From assembly GCA_002150815.3 (NCBI GenBank), contig NDFF03000173.1, forward strand, positions 21,977-85,976: a DNA stretch of 64,000 bases, read 5' to 3'. Source of the DNA: Grammothele lineata (Eukaryota > Basidiomycota > Agaricomycetes > Polyporales > Polyporaceae). Under the pieces are notes generated by a model that saw only the letters and a program-made list of their open reading frames with translations, was not told where the DNA came from and did not search any database. The position numbers and the translations under genes are program-made. Every line of letters begins with the position of its first letter. Position 1 is the first letter of the stretch. Below, piece after piece: positions 52,552 through 63,915 of the stretch.

Positions 52552-54839
52552 ATGCAGCAGCCTCCAGACGTTCTCGCTGGACTCGTTTTGCTCGCGCTGG
52601 TACGTAACTGGCACCGCAACTTGCCCACGTTCTTACTCACCGAGCTTCGCGGCCCAGGTCGCACAGCAGATCTTCAAGCGCTTCGAGACCTACTCTCTCC
52701 GCGCCCACGCTGCCCTACTGTTCGGCCCTCCCTTGCTCGCCTCCGCTCTCTTGTCTACCCCCAGTAGTACCGGCCACACTCTCTTGACCTCACTTTTCTA
52801 CACCCACTTAACCTACCTCGGCGCCCTCTCGGCCTTCACCCTGCTCTACCGCATCTCGCCCTTCCACCCTCTTGCGCGCTACCCCGGCCCGCTCGGGTGC
52901 AAGCTCTCCCAGTGGTACAACGCCTGCATATCCTGGGGCGGATACGAGCATCTCCACATCGCCCGTTTGCACGAGCGATATGGCGACGTCGTGCGCATCG
53001 GTGCGTGTTGCACCCCTGCTAGGCCTTTCGGACCAAGACGCTGCTGCCTATGCTCACGCGTCTCTCTCTAGGCCCGAACGAGATCTCCATCCGCGACGCT
53101 GCGGCAGTCGCCCCAGTAATGGGCGCCGCGTCCGAGTTTGCGAAAGGACCCCGTGCGTCGCCGTCGTCGTCCACTTCCTCCTCCTTCCTCCTCATTCCCC
53201 CTACACAGAATACGTCGGCCGAATGCTCAGCGACGGCACCCACCTGCCCCTCATCGGCATCATGGACACCGACGAGCACCTCCGCCGGCGGCGCGTGTGG
53301 AACAAGGCCCTCAGCGCGGGCGCGCTGCGCGAGTATCAGCCGACGATCGCGGCGAGGGCGAGGGCGCTTGTTGATGCGTTGAGGAGGGAGGAGGGGGAGG
53401 GGGTGGGGGAGGGGGAGGTTGTGTTGGGGAGGTTGTTTAATTTTTTTGCGTGAGTAGCTTCTGCTGTTGCGTTGGGGGTGGGGTGGGGTGTGAGGGTTGT
53501 GGGGCTGATGGGATGTTGGCAGGTATGACTTCATGTGCGACATGGCGTGAGTTCCGTCCCCAAGTGGATGCTTCCGCATATCGTTCATGTTACACATAGG
53601 TTTGGAGGAGGCTCTGAGCTCCTGCGCGACGGCGACTCGAACAACGTATGGCACGTGCTCGACGAAGGCATGGCGTACGTATAGACCTCTCGCTCTTTTA
53701 CGCGCGCTCTCGCTTACACACTTTCTCGTCCAGAGTCGGGACGTTCCTCGCGCACGTCCCGTGGCTCGGCGTATATCTGAGCCACATCCCTCTGGCCGTC
53801 CGACCTCTGGAAATCCTCATCCAGCACTGCAGAGGGCTGACGGAGCAGAGGATCAAGAGGGGGTCTATGCGCAGGGATTTGTTCCATTACCTCGTATGTC
53901 CTTCATTGTTATCTCTTCGATCCCAACAGCCTGGGTAACATTCCCGCAGAACAATGAAGACGTCCAAGACAAAAGCTCCGCCCCAGTACCGATGCGCCAG
54001 CTAACAGACGACGGGTGCCTCGTCGTTGTCGCCGGGGCCGACACGACGTCGAGCACCCTCACGAGCCTATTCTTCCTCCTCCTGACTCACCCGGACGCGT
54101 ATGCGCGCCTCAAGGCCGAGGTGGACAAGTTCTACCCGTCGGGGGAGGACGCGTATGACCCGAAGCATCATCGGGATATGCATTTCCTTAATGCTGTTAT
54201 GTGAGTTTGCCATGTTTTGTCTGAGTGGGTGGTAAGAACGTCGGGACTGACTTGGTACATGCAGAAACGAGACGATGCGCCTCTTCCCGCCCGTGCCCAA
54301 CGGCAGCCAGAGGATGGTTCCGCACAACAGTAAAGGCGCATCCGTTGGCGAACAGTACGTCTTCTGATAGTGTATCTGTGCCTTGTAAATTCTCACTTTG
54401 CGCCATTTCTCTTAGCTTCTTCCCTCCCGGAACGGCCGTCTGGGTCCACTGCTACTCCGTCCAACGCGACCCACGCAACTTCTCGCCCCACCCTACTTCC
54501 TTCTGGCCAGACCGCTGGCTCCTCGCGTCCGGCACCAGCTTCCCCTCTCCCTCTTCCTCTCCATCGCCCTCCAAACCTACCTCAAGCCCGCCAGAAGCGT
54601 TCATACACAACGAAGACGCATTCATCCCCTTCGCCGCGGGCCCTATGAACTGCGTCGGCAAGAACCTCGCGCTGCAAGAGGTGCGCACCGTCGTCTGCGC
54701 ACTCGTGCAGAGCTTCGACTTTGTCCTCCGGGAGGGGTGGGACGCGGGCGCGTACGAGAGGGAGTATAAGGCGTACCTCGTCGCGACGAGGCCGGTGGTT
54801 CCTGTGACGGTCGTCCTGCGCGAGAAGTTGAAGGTATAG
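52552..54839 (+). CDS. Cytochrome P450 monooxygenase
   Basis: Start ATG 52552 (MQQPPDVLAGLVLLAL), intron from 52600 to the CAG before GTCGCACAGC, about ten exons, stop TAG 54837-54839. N-terminal membrane helices (LLASALLSTPSSTG...FYTHLTYLGALSAFTLLY), the proline-rich hinge PFHPLARYPGPLG, VGRMLSDGTHLPLIGIMDTD, C-helix LRRRRVWNKALS, I-helix VVVAGADTTSSTLTSL, K-helix ExxR in NETMRLFPPVP, PERF-like FWPDRWLLA and the haem loop FIPFAAGPMNCVGKNLALQE (Cys ligand). Between PERF and the haem loop lies a Ser/Pro-rich insertion of about 25 residues. ER-anchored monooxygenase; substrate unknown. All catalytic motifs are present, so probably active. Confidence 0.87.
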
Positions 54840-55014
54840 CATGCATGTGCACAGTGGACTCGTCCAGACTTCGAGACTGCGGTGGGGTCGCTTCTGTTCC
54901 ACTTCCACATGTTCTTCTGAACGAGGCTGTTGAGATACATATGACTCCCGTGGGGAAACGCACCGCCGTACGTTGTTATCTCGGGTCATATCCGACTGCG
55001 AGCATAGCAAAAGA
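54840..55014. other. Intergenic
   Basis: 3' flank of the P450 gene. Confidence 0.4.
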
Positions 55015-55248
55015 AGCATGGGGCGCGTGTCCGTGAGGCGGGATTGTTCCAAACATGGTAAGCGTCGGTCTGATGAGGCGGGGAGGCTGTGCAGAGGGCG
55101 GTGGTGTCTATCAGTTCTTCCGATCGGGTCATACTATCATAGGAGGTCATGAGTCGGGCGCAGCAAGGATGATGATGCGCTTTCCGTCCATATCGGCGCG
55201 ACGCCGGGTGGTGGCGACCGCTCAGTGGAGACCGCGATGGGTATAAGG
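55015..55248 (+). promoter_or_regulatory. Promoter of DUF4246 gene 3 with two conserved blocks
   Basis: Distal block 55015-55102 (CCGTGAGGCGGGA, ATGGTAAGCGTCGGTCTGAT, GGCGGGGAGGCTGTGC), proximal block 55174-55216 (ATGCGCTTTCCGTCCATATC, CGACGCCGGGTGGTGGCG), TATAAGG at 55242-55248. Same order and similar distance to the ATG as in gene 1, on the opposite strand. Confidence 0.65.
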
Positions 55249-55368
55249 ACCATGGACTGGTCGTCTCCGTTCTCCACGGCGCCTCAGTCGCCCCTGCGAG
55301 CTGCTCACGACCTCGATATCTAACCTCTTCCCCTTCTCTGAGACTCAATCCACTCCATCGAGCCGAAC

Positions 55369-57242
55369 ATGTCAGACTACGACGAGTCCGACGAGTACGA
55401 CGAGTCCACCTCCGAGTCTGACATGACAGACGCGACCGACTCCGACTCCGGAACTCGCAAGTTCCCTTCTCCCTTCGACTTCAACGACTTCCCGCCCATC
55501 ACCCTCGTCGAGCTCCGCATGCGCTTCTACTCGGGCAAGATCCGCGCGAAGCCCCTCTGGTGGGAGAAGGTGCACGACGAGGGCATCGTGGCGAAGTGGC
55601 GGGCGGAGATTGTGGAGAACGACGGGGAGATGGTGGAGCGGTTCTGGGGCGGGGATAAGAGGACGAAGGAGGTGATGGAGACGGAGGATGGGGTCAAGCG
55701 GGCGAAGCCGTGGCCGCGCGAGCGGATTACGGAGGCGCAGCTGGATTATATCGTCGAGGAGCTGAAGTACGAGGCTGGGGAGCGCGACGAGGAGACGGGG
55801 ATCTTCGTGAGTTCCACGGGCTCCGAAGTCTCACGCTGAGCGCGAACTGACTTGCATACCGCGCCATGTAGGCGACCTCCATTCCGGGCGTGTACGAGTC
55901 CCGCTCGCTCGTCGCGCCTTCGCTCAAGGAGGACCTCGTACGCGCGGTTTCCATCCTCGAGGACGTCCCTGAAGAGGAGAAAGACTGGCACCCCGGCTCG
56001 AACAAGCAGGTTCTTGATCTCGTCCATCCTTCCCTCTACTGCCTCCGTATAGGCGAGAGCCTCGTCCGCACGCCCGAGTCCGACTCGTCAAAGGTCATGA
56101 CGAAGAAGGCTTACAACGCCCTCCGCCCCGACTTGGAGGACGAACCAAGGAGCTTTGCCATTTCTACGAAGTACCAATGGCTCCCGACCGACTTCGCCGT
56201 CTCCGAGGAGGGTCAGGTCAAACCCCTGGGGTACATCAACAACCTCCATCCCTCGCGCCACCGCGCGCTCTACGCCTCCATCCCCGCCATCCTCGCACGC
56301 TTCATCCCGCTCTTCGAGCGCGTCATCGCGGACGCCGTCGCTCCCCAGCGCCCGCTCGCCATCGAGGTCGACCCGTACGAGTGGTACCCGACCCCAGAGG
56401 TGCCACCGCCGCCCGCGCCGGACTGGACGAAAGAGTACGACACTGAGCCGTACGACAAGCTGTGGCAGGCCTGGGCGGTCGACCACCACTGGCCGGCCGT
56501 ACCCGACCCGGAACCGTTCTCCGCAGAGGCGGCGCCCGAGGTCGAGCCGTTCCCTCTCAAGGACAACACCATCCAGGTTATCGTCAAGCTCGCGAACATC
56601 GTCCTCACTCCCGAAAATCCGAAGTTCCCTGGGGGCTCGTGGCATGTCGAGGGCATGGCGAACGAGCGCATCGTCGCGACGGGCTTGTACTACTACGGGT
56701 GCGAGAACATCACCGAGTCGCGCCTCGACTTCCGCGTGGCTGTCGGCGAGGGGGGCAACGGCAGGCAGATGGTGTACGAGCAGAGCGACGACAAGGGCTA
56801 CCGCGTCGTGTACGGCTTCGGCAGGGACGATGCGCTGAACCAGCCGCTTGGGCACATCGTCGCGGAGGAGGACAAGTGCGTGGCGTTCCCGAACGTGTAC
56901 CAGCACCACGTCGATGCATTCGAGCTCGCGGACCCGACTATGCCTGGGGTGCGGAAGATCCTGTGCTTCTTCTTGGTCAATCCAGACATCAAGATACTGT
57001 CGACGACGGACGTACCGCCGCAGCAAGCTGACTGGGCTCTGGACGAGGTTGACAAGGCGCCTGCGATGCAGAAGCTGCCCTTGGAGTTATTTGACATGAT
57101 CACGGGGTACACGAAGGACGGGCTTATGTCGCGCGCGGAGGCAGAAGCTCATAGAGAGAAGCTGATGAAGGAGCGAGCTAGGTTCGTGATCAAGCAGAAC
57201 GAGAAAGTGTACGAAATGGAGTTCGATATGTGCGAGCACTGA
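55369..57242 (+). CDS. DUF4246 protein 3
   Basis: Exons 55369-55806 and 55872-57242, phase 0; 602 residues. N-terminus is an acidic leader (MSDYDESDEYDESTSESD) before the conserved FDFNDFPPITLVELRMRFYS. The second exon is close to copy 1 throughout (SIPGVYESRSLVAPSLKEDL; QWLPTDFAVSEEGQVKPLGY). Core motifs GGSWHVEGMANERI, YQHHVDAFEL and GVRKILCFFLV are intact. It begins the plus-strand pair. High identity with copy 1, including promoter blocks, indicates an inverted duplication. Probably cytosolic or nuclear, function unknown. Confidence 0.88.
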
Positions 57243-58242
57243 TAGATTGATGGGAGAATCCTGGGTGGAATGGACGCTTCGAGTCTGTTATGTACATGCG
57301 GTTATATGTGTATGATCAACTTGTCGGCTAGAATCGAGAATCGAGACCTGGGCGCGACCTGCTAACCCGGAATGCAGCGTTGGACTTCGGAAGTGGTGGG
57401 ACGACTCAAAGTCCTCGCGCGCTGGTTTATGTCGGGAAGCCAGCCACGTGGGCGTGAGAATCTGCGCGGGGACCTGCGGAGATACGGTGATGCAGCTGCT
57501 CCAAGTCAACCATTCTCTTCGACCTTCATCGCTCTTCAAGTAACCATGGCCTTGTCTCCGTCAAATCTACCTGCGGCGCCGATGGTCTCTTTGCCCCACC
57601 TTTTTGCTACGCAGAATGTTTTATAAGAGTCTTTGAGCTGTCTCACTGTTCACATGTGCGATCTACGCGGCATACTCACTCCGACCTCGCGCTAGCTCGG
57701 TTCTTGTTCTGAGCGTTCCCACTCGACCGATGGTCTTTTGCTCCACGCGTCGTGTTTCTTAGCTATTGATCTTTCTGAGGCCGCAACTTACAGCAGGTGT
57801 GTGATTCCATTCTCACGTTCCCTTCGAATCTGATCACTCTGCGTCAGGAGTCACTTGGGCTGCGCGCACGCTTCGACGTGCTGCTCCCGGAGGACAAGGA
57901 CCTCGGCTGTGTACAGTGACCGTAGCTCGAGCCCACATTACAAGGTCTTCTGGTTGCATACCATCTCCCATCTCGTATCCAGGAATGATCTTGGCTCACA
58001 CGGACGACCTACCCGACTGCGTTTTGCTGCCGGTATCCGCGCCGCCCGGGGCCCTAGTGCCCCAGCCTGTGCCACGCCGAGTGATACACATACTTGGACA
58101 GCCCGATCTTGTCCCTCTTGCTACCAACTGTAGTACGCTACACTCACGTACTCTGTATGCCCTCCCGTAGGCCGGCCGACAGCTCCCCCGCTTCTCCCCC
58201 ATCCGCGTACTGAGTGCATGCAACAGCGCTAACAACATCATC
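57243..58242. other. Intergenic, 1 kb
   Basis: No gene recognised and no copy of the conserved DUF4246 promoter blocks. Small frames at 57855-58133 look spurious. Confidence 0.45.
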
Positions 58243-60077
58243 ATGGACGCGCATCCAGACCCCAGTCTCCGCCCTTTCCTCCACTCCTTCGCCCCCAACG
58301 ACTTCCCACCCATCACGCTCGTCGAGCTTCGCATGCGCCTCTACTCCGGCCGGATCCGCGCCAGGCGGCAGTGGTGGGAGGACGTGCGCGACCCCGCAGT
58401 AGTGGCGAGGTGGCGCGCGGAGATTATTGAAGACGATAGAGAGATGGTGGAGCGGTTCTGGAGTGGGGAAGGGCAGGCGAGGGAGGAGAAAGGGGGCGAG
58501 GCGAGGAGGGAGGGTGAGGCGCAGGTGCAGATGCAGGTGGACCCGGAAGCGGACGAAGATGATTACAACGAGATCGAGGCGGATGATCCTGCGAAGCCTT
58601 GGCCGCGCGACCCGATCTCTGAAGCACAGTTGGACTACATCTTCGAGGAGTTGAAGTACGAGGGTGGAAGGAGAGATGAGGAGACGGGAATCTACGTGAA
58701 TCTCGTAGACCTTCCTTGGCTCTGTGCTGCTGATCGGTATGGCATCCGCAGGCGACGTCGATCCGCGGGGCGTACGAGTCTCAGTCTCTGGTTTCCCCTG
58801 CGCTCCTGAAACAGCTCGCGCGCGCCGCGTCCATCCTCGAGGACGTTCCAGACGACGAGAAAGCCTGGCGCCCAGGCTCCAACCAACAAGTCTTCGATCT
58901 CGTCGACCCCTCCCTCTATTGCCTCCGAATCGGCGAAAGCCTCATCCGCACCCCCGACCCTGCCACCTCCGAGAAGCTCACAGCCGAGACCTACGTCACC
59001 CTCCGCCCAGACTTGCAACACGAACCCCACTTCGCCATCTCCAAGCAGTACCAATGCCTCCCTTCCGACTTCCTCGTCTCCCACTTAGGCGAAGTCACCC
59101 TCGCGCCCAGCGCATACATCAACAACCTCCACCCAACCCGGCACCGCGCGCTCTACGCCTGCATCCCCGCCCTCCTCACGCGCTTCGTGTCGCTCTTCGA
59201 GCGCGTGCTCGCGGACGCTTCTTCGCCCCTACCGCTCCGCCCGCCCGCGGTGCGCGCGGACCCGAGCGGGTGGTACTACCGCGGCTCAAACGAGATGTGC
59301 GCGGAGTGGCCACAGGTGCCCGAGCCCGCGCCCTTCTCGCCCTCCGCCGTCCCCGCGGTCGAGCCGTTCTCGCTGAGAGGGAGGACGATCCAAGTGATCG
59401 TCAAGATCACGAACGTCTCCCTCACCCCTGAGAACCCGACGTACCCCGGGGGGGCGTGGCACGTCTCAGGCCTCGCGAACGAGCGCGTCGTCGCCACCGG
59501 CGTCTTCTGCTACGCTTGCTCGAACGTCGCCACTAGTACCGTGACTGCGCGCGTGGCGTTCCGGGGCGCGGTCGGGGGCGCGGTGGGCGGGATGGACCTG
59601 GAGTACGAGTTTGGTGACAGCGCGGGCTATCGGAGGGTGTTTGGATTCGGGCATGGGGACGCGCTGCAGCAGCCGCTCGGGCACCTGCTCGTAGAAGAGG
59701 GAAAGGGCATGGCGTTCCCGAACTTCGACCAGCACCGTGTGGAGCCGCTCGCGCCCGTGAACGCTACGAAGCCAGGAGTGTTGAAGGTCCTCCGCTTTTA
59801 CCTCGTCGACCCTGGCACGAGGGTGCTCTCGACGAGCGACGTGCCGATGCAGCAAGCGGAGTGGATCGTGGACGAGCTGCGGCGGGCGTCCGTGATGCAG
59901 AAGTTGCCCGTGGAACTGTTCGATATGGTCGTGGAGTATTTGAACCTGGACGGCGGGCTGCTGGCGAGAGAGGAGGCGGAGGGGCATAGGGACAAGGCGG
60001 TGGAGGAAAGGAATGCGGCGAGGGCGGCGCATAGTGATGACTTGTACGAGTTCGGCTTCGATATGTCCGAGTATTGA
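58243..60077 (+). CDS. DUF4246 protein 4, diverged
   Basis: Exons 58243-58695 and 58752-60077, phase 0; 592 residues. Same exon plan and blocks (FAPNDFPPITLVELRMRLYS; ISEAQLDYIFEELKYEG; IRGAYESQSLVSPALLKQL; YINNLHPTRHRALYACIPAL), with a 35-residue acidic insert in exon 1. In the core the motif is GGAWHVSGLANERV: the Glu of H-x-E is Ser. GVRKIL has become GVLKVLRF, so the Arg has moved or been lost. The distal His stays (FDQHRVEPL). The copy is open and expressed-looking, so it may have lost metal chemistry or changed function. Confidence 0.85.
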
Positions 60078-63000
60078 CTGAATGACTGGAAGCGCGACTG
60101 AGGACCTCGGGAGTAGCGTCGTGGCATAGTCGCCTCCGCCTTGTTGCCTCGCTTGTCCTTCAGCTACGCGAGTTGTATCTTTGCACGAGGTTTCAATTGC
60201 CAAGTACTGACTCGCATGCGATGGGTGCATGCGCCTCTAGACAGCAGAAATATGTCCCGTCTTGACAACGAGTAGCAGTACCCAGTTCGCTCAAGCACCA
60301 TGTTTCTCAACTAGCCTACGTGGTCATCTTCCTACGCATATATCTGTCCGTCTCTCCGTCTGTCGGCCCACACCACCGCAAGCCATAAACCGCAAGCAAC
60401 GTCCCAAATTTCGCTGTCCCTGTCCACACCTCTCCTATCCGTATGTCGAGGCCCTGGCGCCGCTCCTCGCCTCCGCCCTAGAGCAGACGTCATACGTGTC
60501 GGGCTAGAAGATGTAAGGAAGAAGTCAAACGGGCTGAGAGGCGCGAGCGAGCGCCGACGACCGACAATCTGACTGGAGAAGCCGCCTACGTTGGGGGAGA
60601 ACTGGAGGAGGTCGGCCGGCATGCTGGGGAAGCACGCGTGTACGCGTACCCGCGCGGGACTCGCGGAGTGCCTCCACCGTCCTGGGGGCGGCGCCCTGCG
60701 TACAGTATGACGTTTGCGAGCGCGATGTGCCAGCTGCTGGAGGAGCATAATTACGCAGCTACGCTCATGCGGTGAGCTAAATTAGCTACGCGCCACGAGC
60801 CACTGCGCGGACGCATACGTGCGTGCCACAGCTAGCTGTCCAAGTCAAAGCCTAAACGCACCTTCGCAGAACGCAGAACGTAGAACGCGCGTCCTCGCCC
60901 CGCCGCTGTCATACCACATACATACCGGCGGTGCGTCAATTTGGCATGTGCACCCTACTGTACGTACGCCTCCTCGAGCACGCGCCATTATGTCGAACAA
61001 GATCGAGTCCTCGCTTGCCCGCCCGAGTCGTACGCGGACGGTGGCGCCGGGTGTCTGTTGCTCAGACTTCTCTGCCCCGACACCGACATGCCTCCACTGC
61101 GCAGCTGCCCAAGCTCAGTGTTCTGTCATTGTGCGCGTCGTCGACAAAGGGTTCACGGAGGTTCCGCACATCCGCGTCGGCCGCAGGCCGACGGCCGTCC
61201 GGATGTAACGTCCGAACAGTCGTTCGAGTCGGACGTGGATCACGTTCGAGGGCCGCTGTGGTCCTGGTTCACGATGGCGCGTCGCGAGCCCCTGCACTTC
61301 TTCATCCACCTTATCATCTGAGCTCTGAGCCGCCGGCTCGAACCCTGCAGGGACACGCATGGGCATGCGCCAAACTGTCAGAAGGACTATTACAACGCGA
61401 ACGCTAACGGACGCGCCACCGACCGCCGCAGTGTAAGTTTGACTACATAGCCGGAGAGCCCGCCCGGCGGAAGGGCCCAAGGGGTGGGCGGAATGGACAA
61501 GGCCGCTTCGAGCTTCATTCGGCCACTTCAACTAACCAGGGACGGAGTAGTTAGAGTCTGTGCGGCGGTGTGTGTTTATCTGAGAGAAGAGAAGATGCGT
61601 CAAAGGGGTGCGGTGATAAGTACGGTATTGATATCATGACACACATACCTTGCGGAGTTGCGTCAGTGCGCGTCCTTCTGCCATGTCTGCCAATCCAGAG
61701 ATGAGAGGTTGCTGTTGGACAACTTGTCGTCACAGCGCGATTGTATCAGCCAAGAATGCGTGGATGAGGTAAAGCCGCAAACGAGTTGGTCATGCGGAAG
61801 TGGCGATCGTGCGGGCGTGTCTGGGGATCCCGAGGTGCTGGCGGCCTTCTAAGTTCTAGCAAATGACGAGTCGATGACGGCCAACCACTTCCAGCTGAGA
61901 GTAAACTTGAACACACTGTCAACTTCGCGAGTCGCGACGCTGCGGAGTATCCACTCGCGTCAAATGAACCCCGGCACGCCAAGGTTGCCATCAATTATGA
62001 GATTGGATGTCGCCAGATATCGACGTGCAGGGATGGCGGACGCGCGCCGAGGACCCTTGCGGAGATATGCGCGTCAGATGAGAAGCAGGTCGTCGAGTTT
62101 TCATGATTAATATGAGAGGATGAGGGGCAGCCGAGCTTCTGACGGCGAACGAGAAGCCTGCGCGACGCGTCGAGAGTCGAGAGTCGACGTCCGCCGAGAA
62201 GGTCGGGCTGGGGCTGAGCCTCTCGGGCGGCGTCGCTCCGCTTGGGCCTCGCGCACGTGGGCATAGGCGAGTCGAGACGGCCGTCCATATCGAGGCGCAC
62301 CCTTGTCGTCGCGCACTGGCGAGTCGTTGCTGTTGCGCGGCCCCGGGAGATGCGTTTTGCGGAAGATGGGGGCGTCGGGCCACCGGAAGCGCCTCCGTCC
62401 CCGCGCGCTGCGATTGGCCAAAGGGAGGTGCGGAAGGACGGGCCGAGCGTGGGAGGGCCCGAGGGGATCAAAATGGCGTCGAGAGAAGGCTCAGAATGGC
62501 GACGGGCGATCAGAACCAGGGGCGCCCGCCACTCACTCGAGTCGGACGGGCGTCTAACGCCGGCGGATTCTCCGCGGTTCGATTTGTGCATTTTGCATTT
62601 GGCGCCGGCGTCTCCCGCGCCTCGGCCTATGCGTCTCGACTCCCCGTCTCCACCTTACTTCGTACCCTGTCATCGGTACCCGTCTACCCAGGCTGCTGAT
62701 CGTTCAACAGTGATACCTAGGCTTGCTACTGGGCGTCGGCTCCATCGTGCCAACATGTACCATCATGGAGGATGAGTAGAGGAGAAGTTAGATAGTAGAG
62801 GGAGATTCAGGGAGAGGAGAGAAGAACAGAGGTCAAAAGTTACAGGCGCAGGCGTAGAGCACCATGTAGAGTACTTAGAAGAACATGATCACATAGACTT
62901 TGATGACTGAAGTTGCAGTTGGGCGGAGCGTGACGAGATGAAGGCGGCTGCACATGAGAGACAAAATACAAGATGGGAACGAAAATGATATTTGAGGATG

Positions 63001-63389
63001 TGAGAGACAAGCCTAAATACACGAAGCCGAGCGAATGTCGAAGAGCTGCTAAGGAACGACTCGACATATAGTGAACTAAGGTAGAAAGGGCCGTGAGTAG
63101 AGAATATGACAGAGAGATTAAAACATACGTCACGGGGAAGCGAGAAGGGAGTGGTCGAGCAATTTGTACCCATGCCGGAAGCCTTTCGTATGCGGGAAGG
63201 TAAGTAACAGGTCAAACAGGGCGTGCAGATCAGGGTCGACGGGGGCGAGGACGGTGACGGCGTCCGTCAGTGAAACGAAGTTTACGGCAGGCGTTTGCAT
63301 TTGAAAAATCGCAGCATAGGAAGTCAAAAAGCGGACCGCACAGCCAGAACAAGAAGAGAAACAAAGATCGTCGGCGTTAGCGGAATATC
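60078..63389. other. Intergenic, about 3.3 kb
   Basis: Largest gene-poor stretch of the window. Frames are short, without recognisable domains or coherent intron signals on either strand. It may hold an unrecognised gene or untranslated regions; I cannot support one. Confidence 0.4.
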
Positions 63390-63915
63390 TCAGCGATTGA
63401 CGAGCAAGCAAAACGACGCACTCGCGTTCCCCGCACAGTTCACGTCGAGCTGGCCGGCCTTTGCGGTCACCCAGCCTTTCTTCTCCGCGTACGCGGTGAG
63501 GACGTCCATGGCTGTCCACACAGGCTCCGTCCCTGCGGCGTTTTCACTACCGCCGCCACCCCCTGCGCCGGCAAGGCGCACTCCGCCACGCCAGGTCCGC
63601 TTGTCCTCCGCGGGTGGGTGTGCGCGCGAGGGGTGCGTGAGGCCGAGGATGCGCTCGAACGGGAGGAGCTGCGCGGCGTGGTGCACGCACAGCGGGATCG
63701 CGGAGACGCGGGAGATCGGGGAGATCCCGCTCAGGACCTGTGACCGCGGGGTAGTCAATTATGGCATCCCGGGAAGGTTCGCGGGACGTGTAGGTTACGA
63801 GCCCCTCGGGGACACGGGGAGTGAGGCGGAGGTCAGATGCACGTACCTGGTCCTTCATCGGGACGTAGTTGGGGACGACGGGGCCCGGGAATTCGATGAG
63901 GCGGACTTCGGGTGT
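63390..63915 (-). CDS. GNL1-like GTPase, 3' end, diverged
   Basis: Minus strand, 5' part outside the window. Exons 63915-63847 and 63737-63390 with an intron of 109 bases. The first reads RLIEFPGPVVPNYVPMKDQ, the second VLSGISPISRVSAIPLCVHH, LLPFERILGLTHP and WTAMDVLTAYAEKKGWVTAK followed by AGQLDVNCAGNA. These match the C-terminal part of GNL1 (HSR1/MMR1) GTPases. Differences from the family: the G3 Asp of DxPG is Glu (EFPG), and the protein ends soon after AGNA (SASFCLLVNR-stop), about 40-50 residues earlier than expected, perhaps because a last intron (AACGCGA|GTGCGT) is not joined here. Either a true divergent GNL1 or an ageing paralogue. Confidence 0.6.

Noticed and set aside
60262..63215. 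Several 80-200 codon frames in the 60-63 kb spacer
   Set aside because: Compositional frames in GC-rich DNA, without recognisable domains or consistent splice sites.
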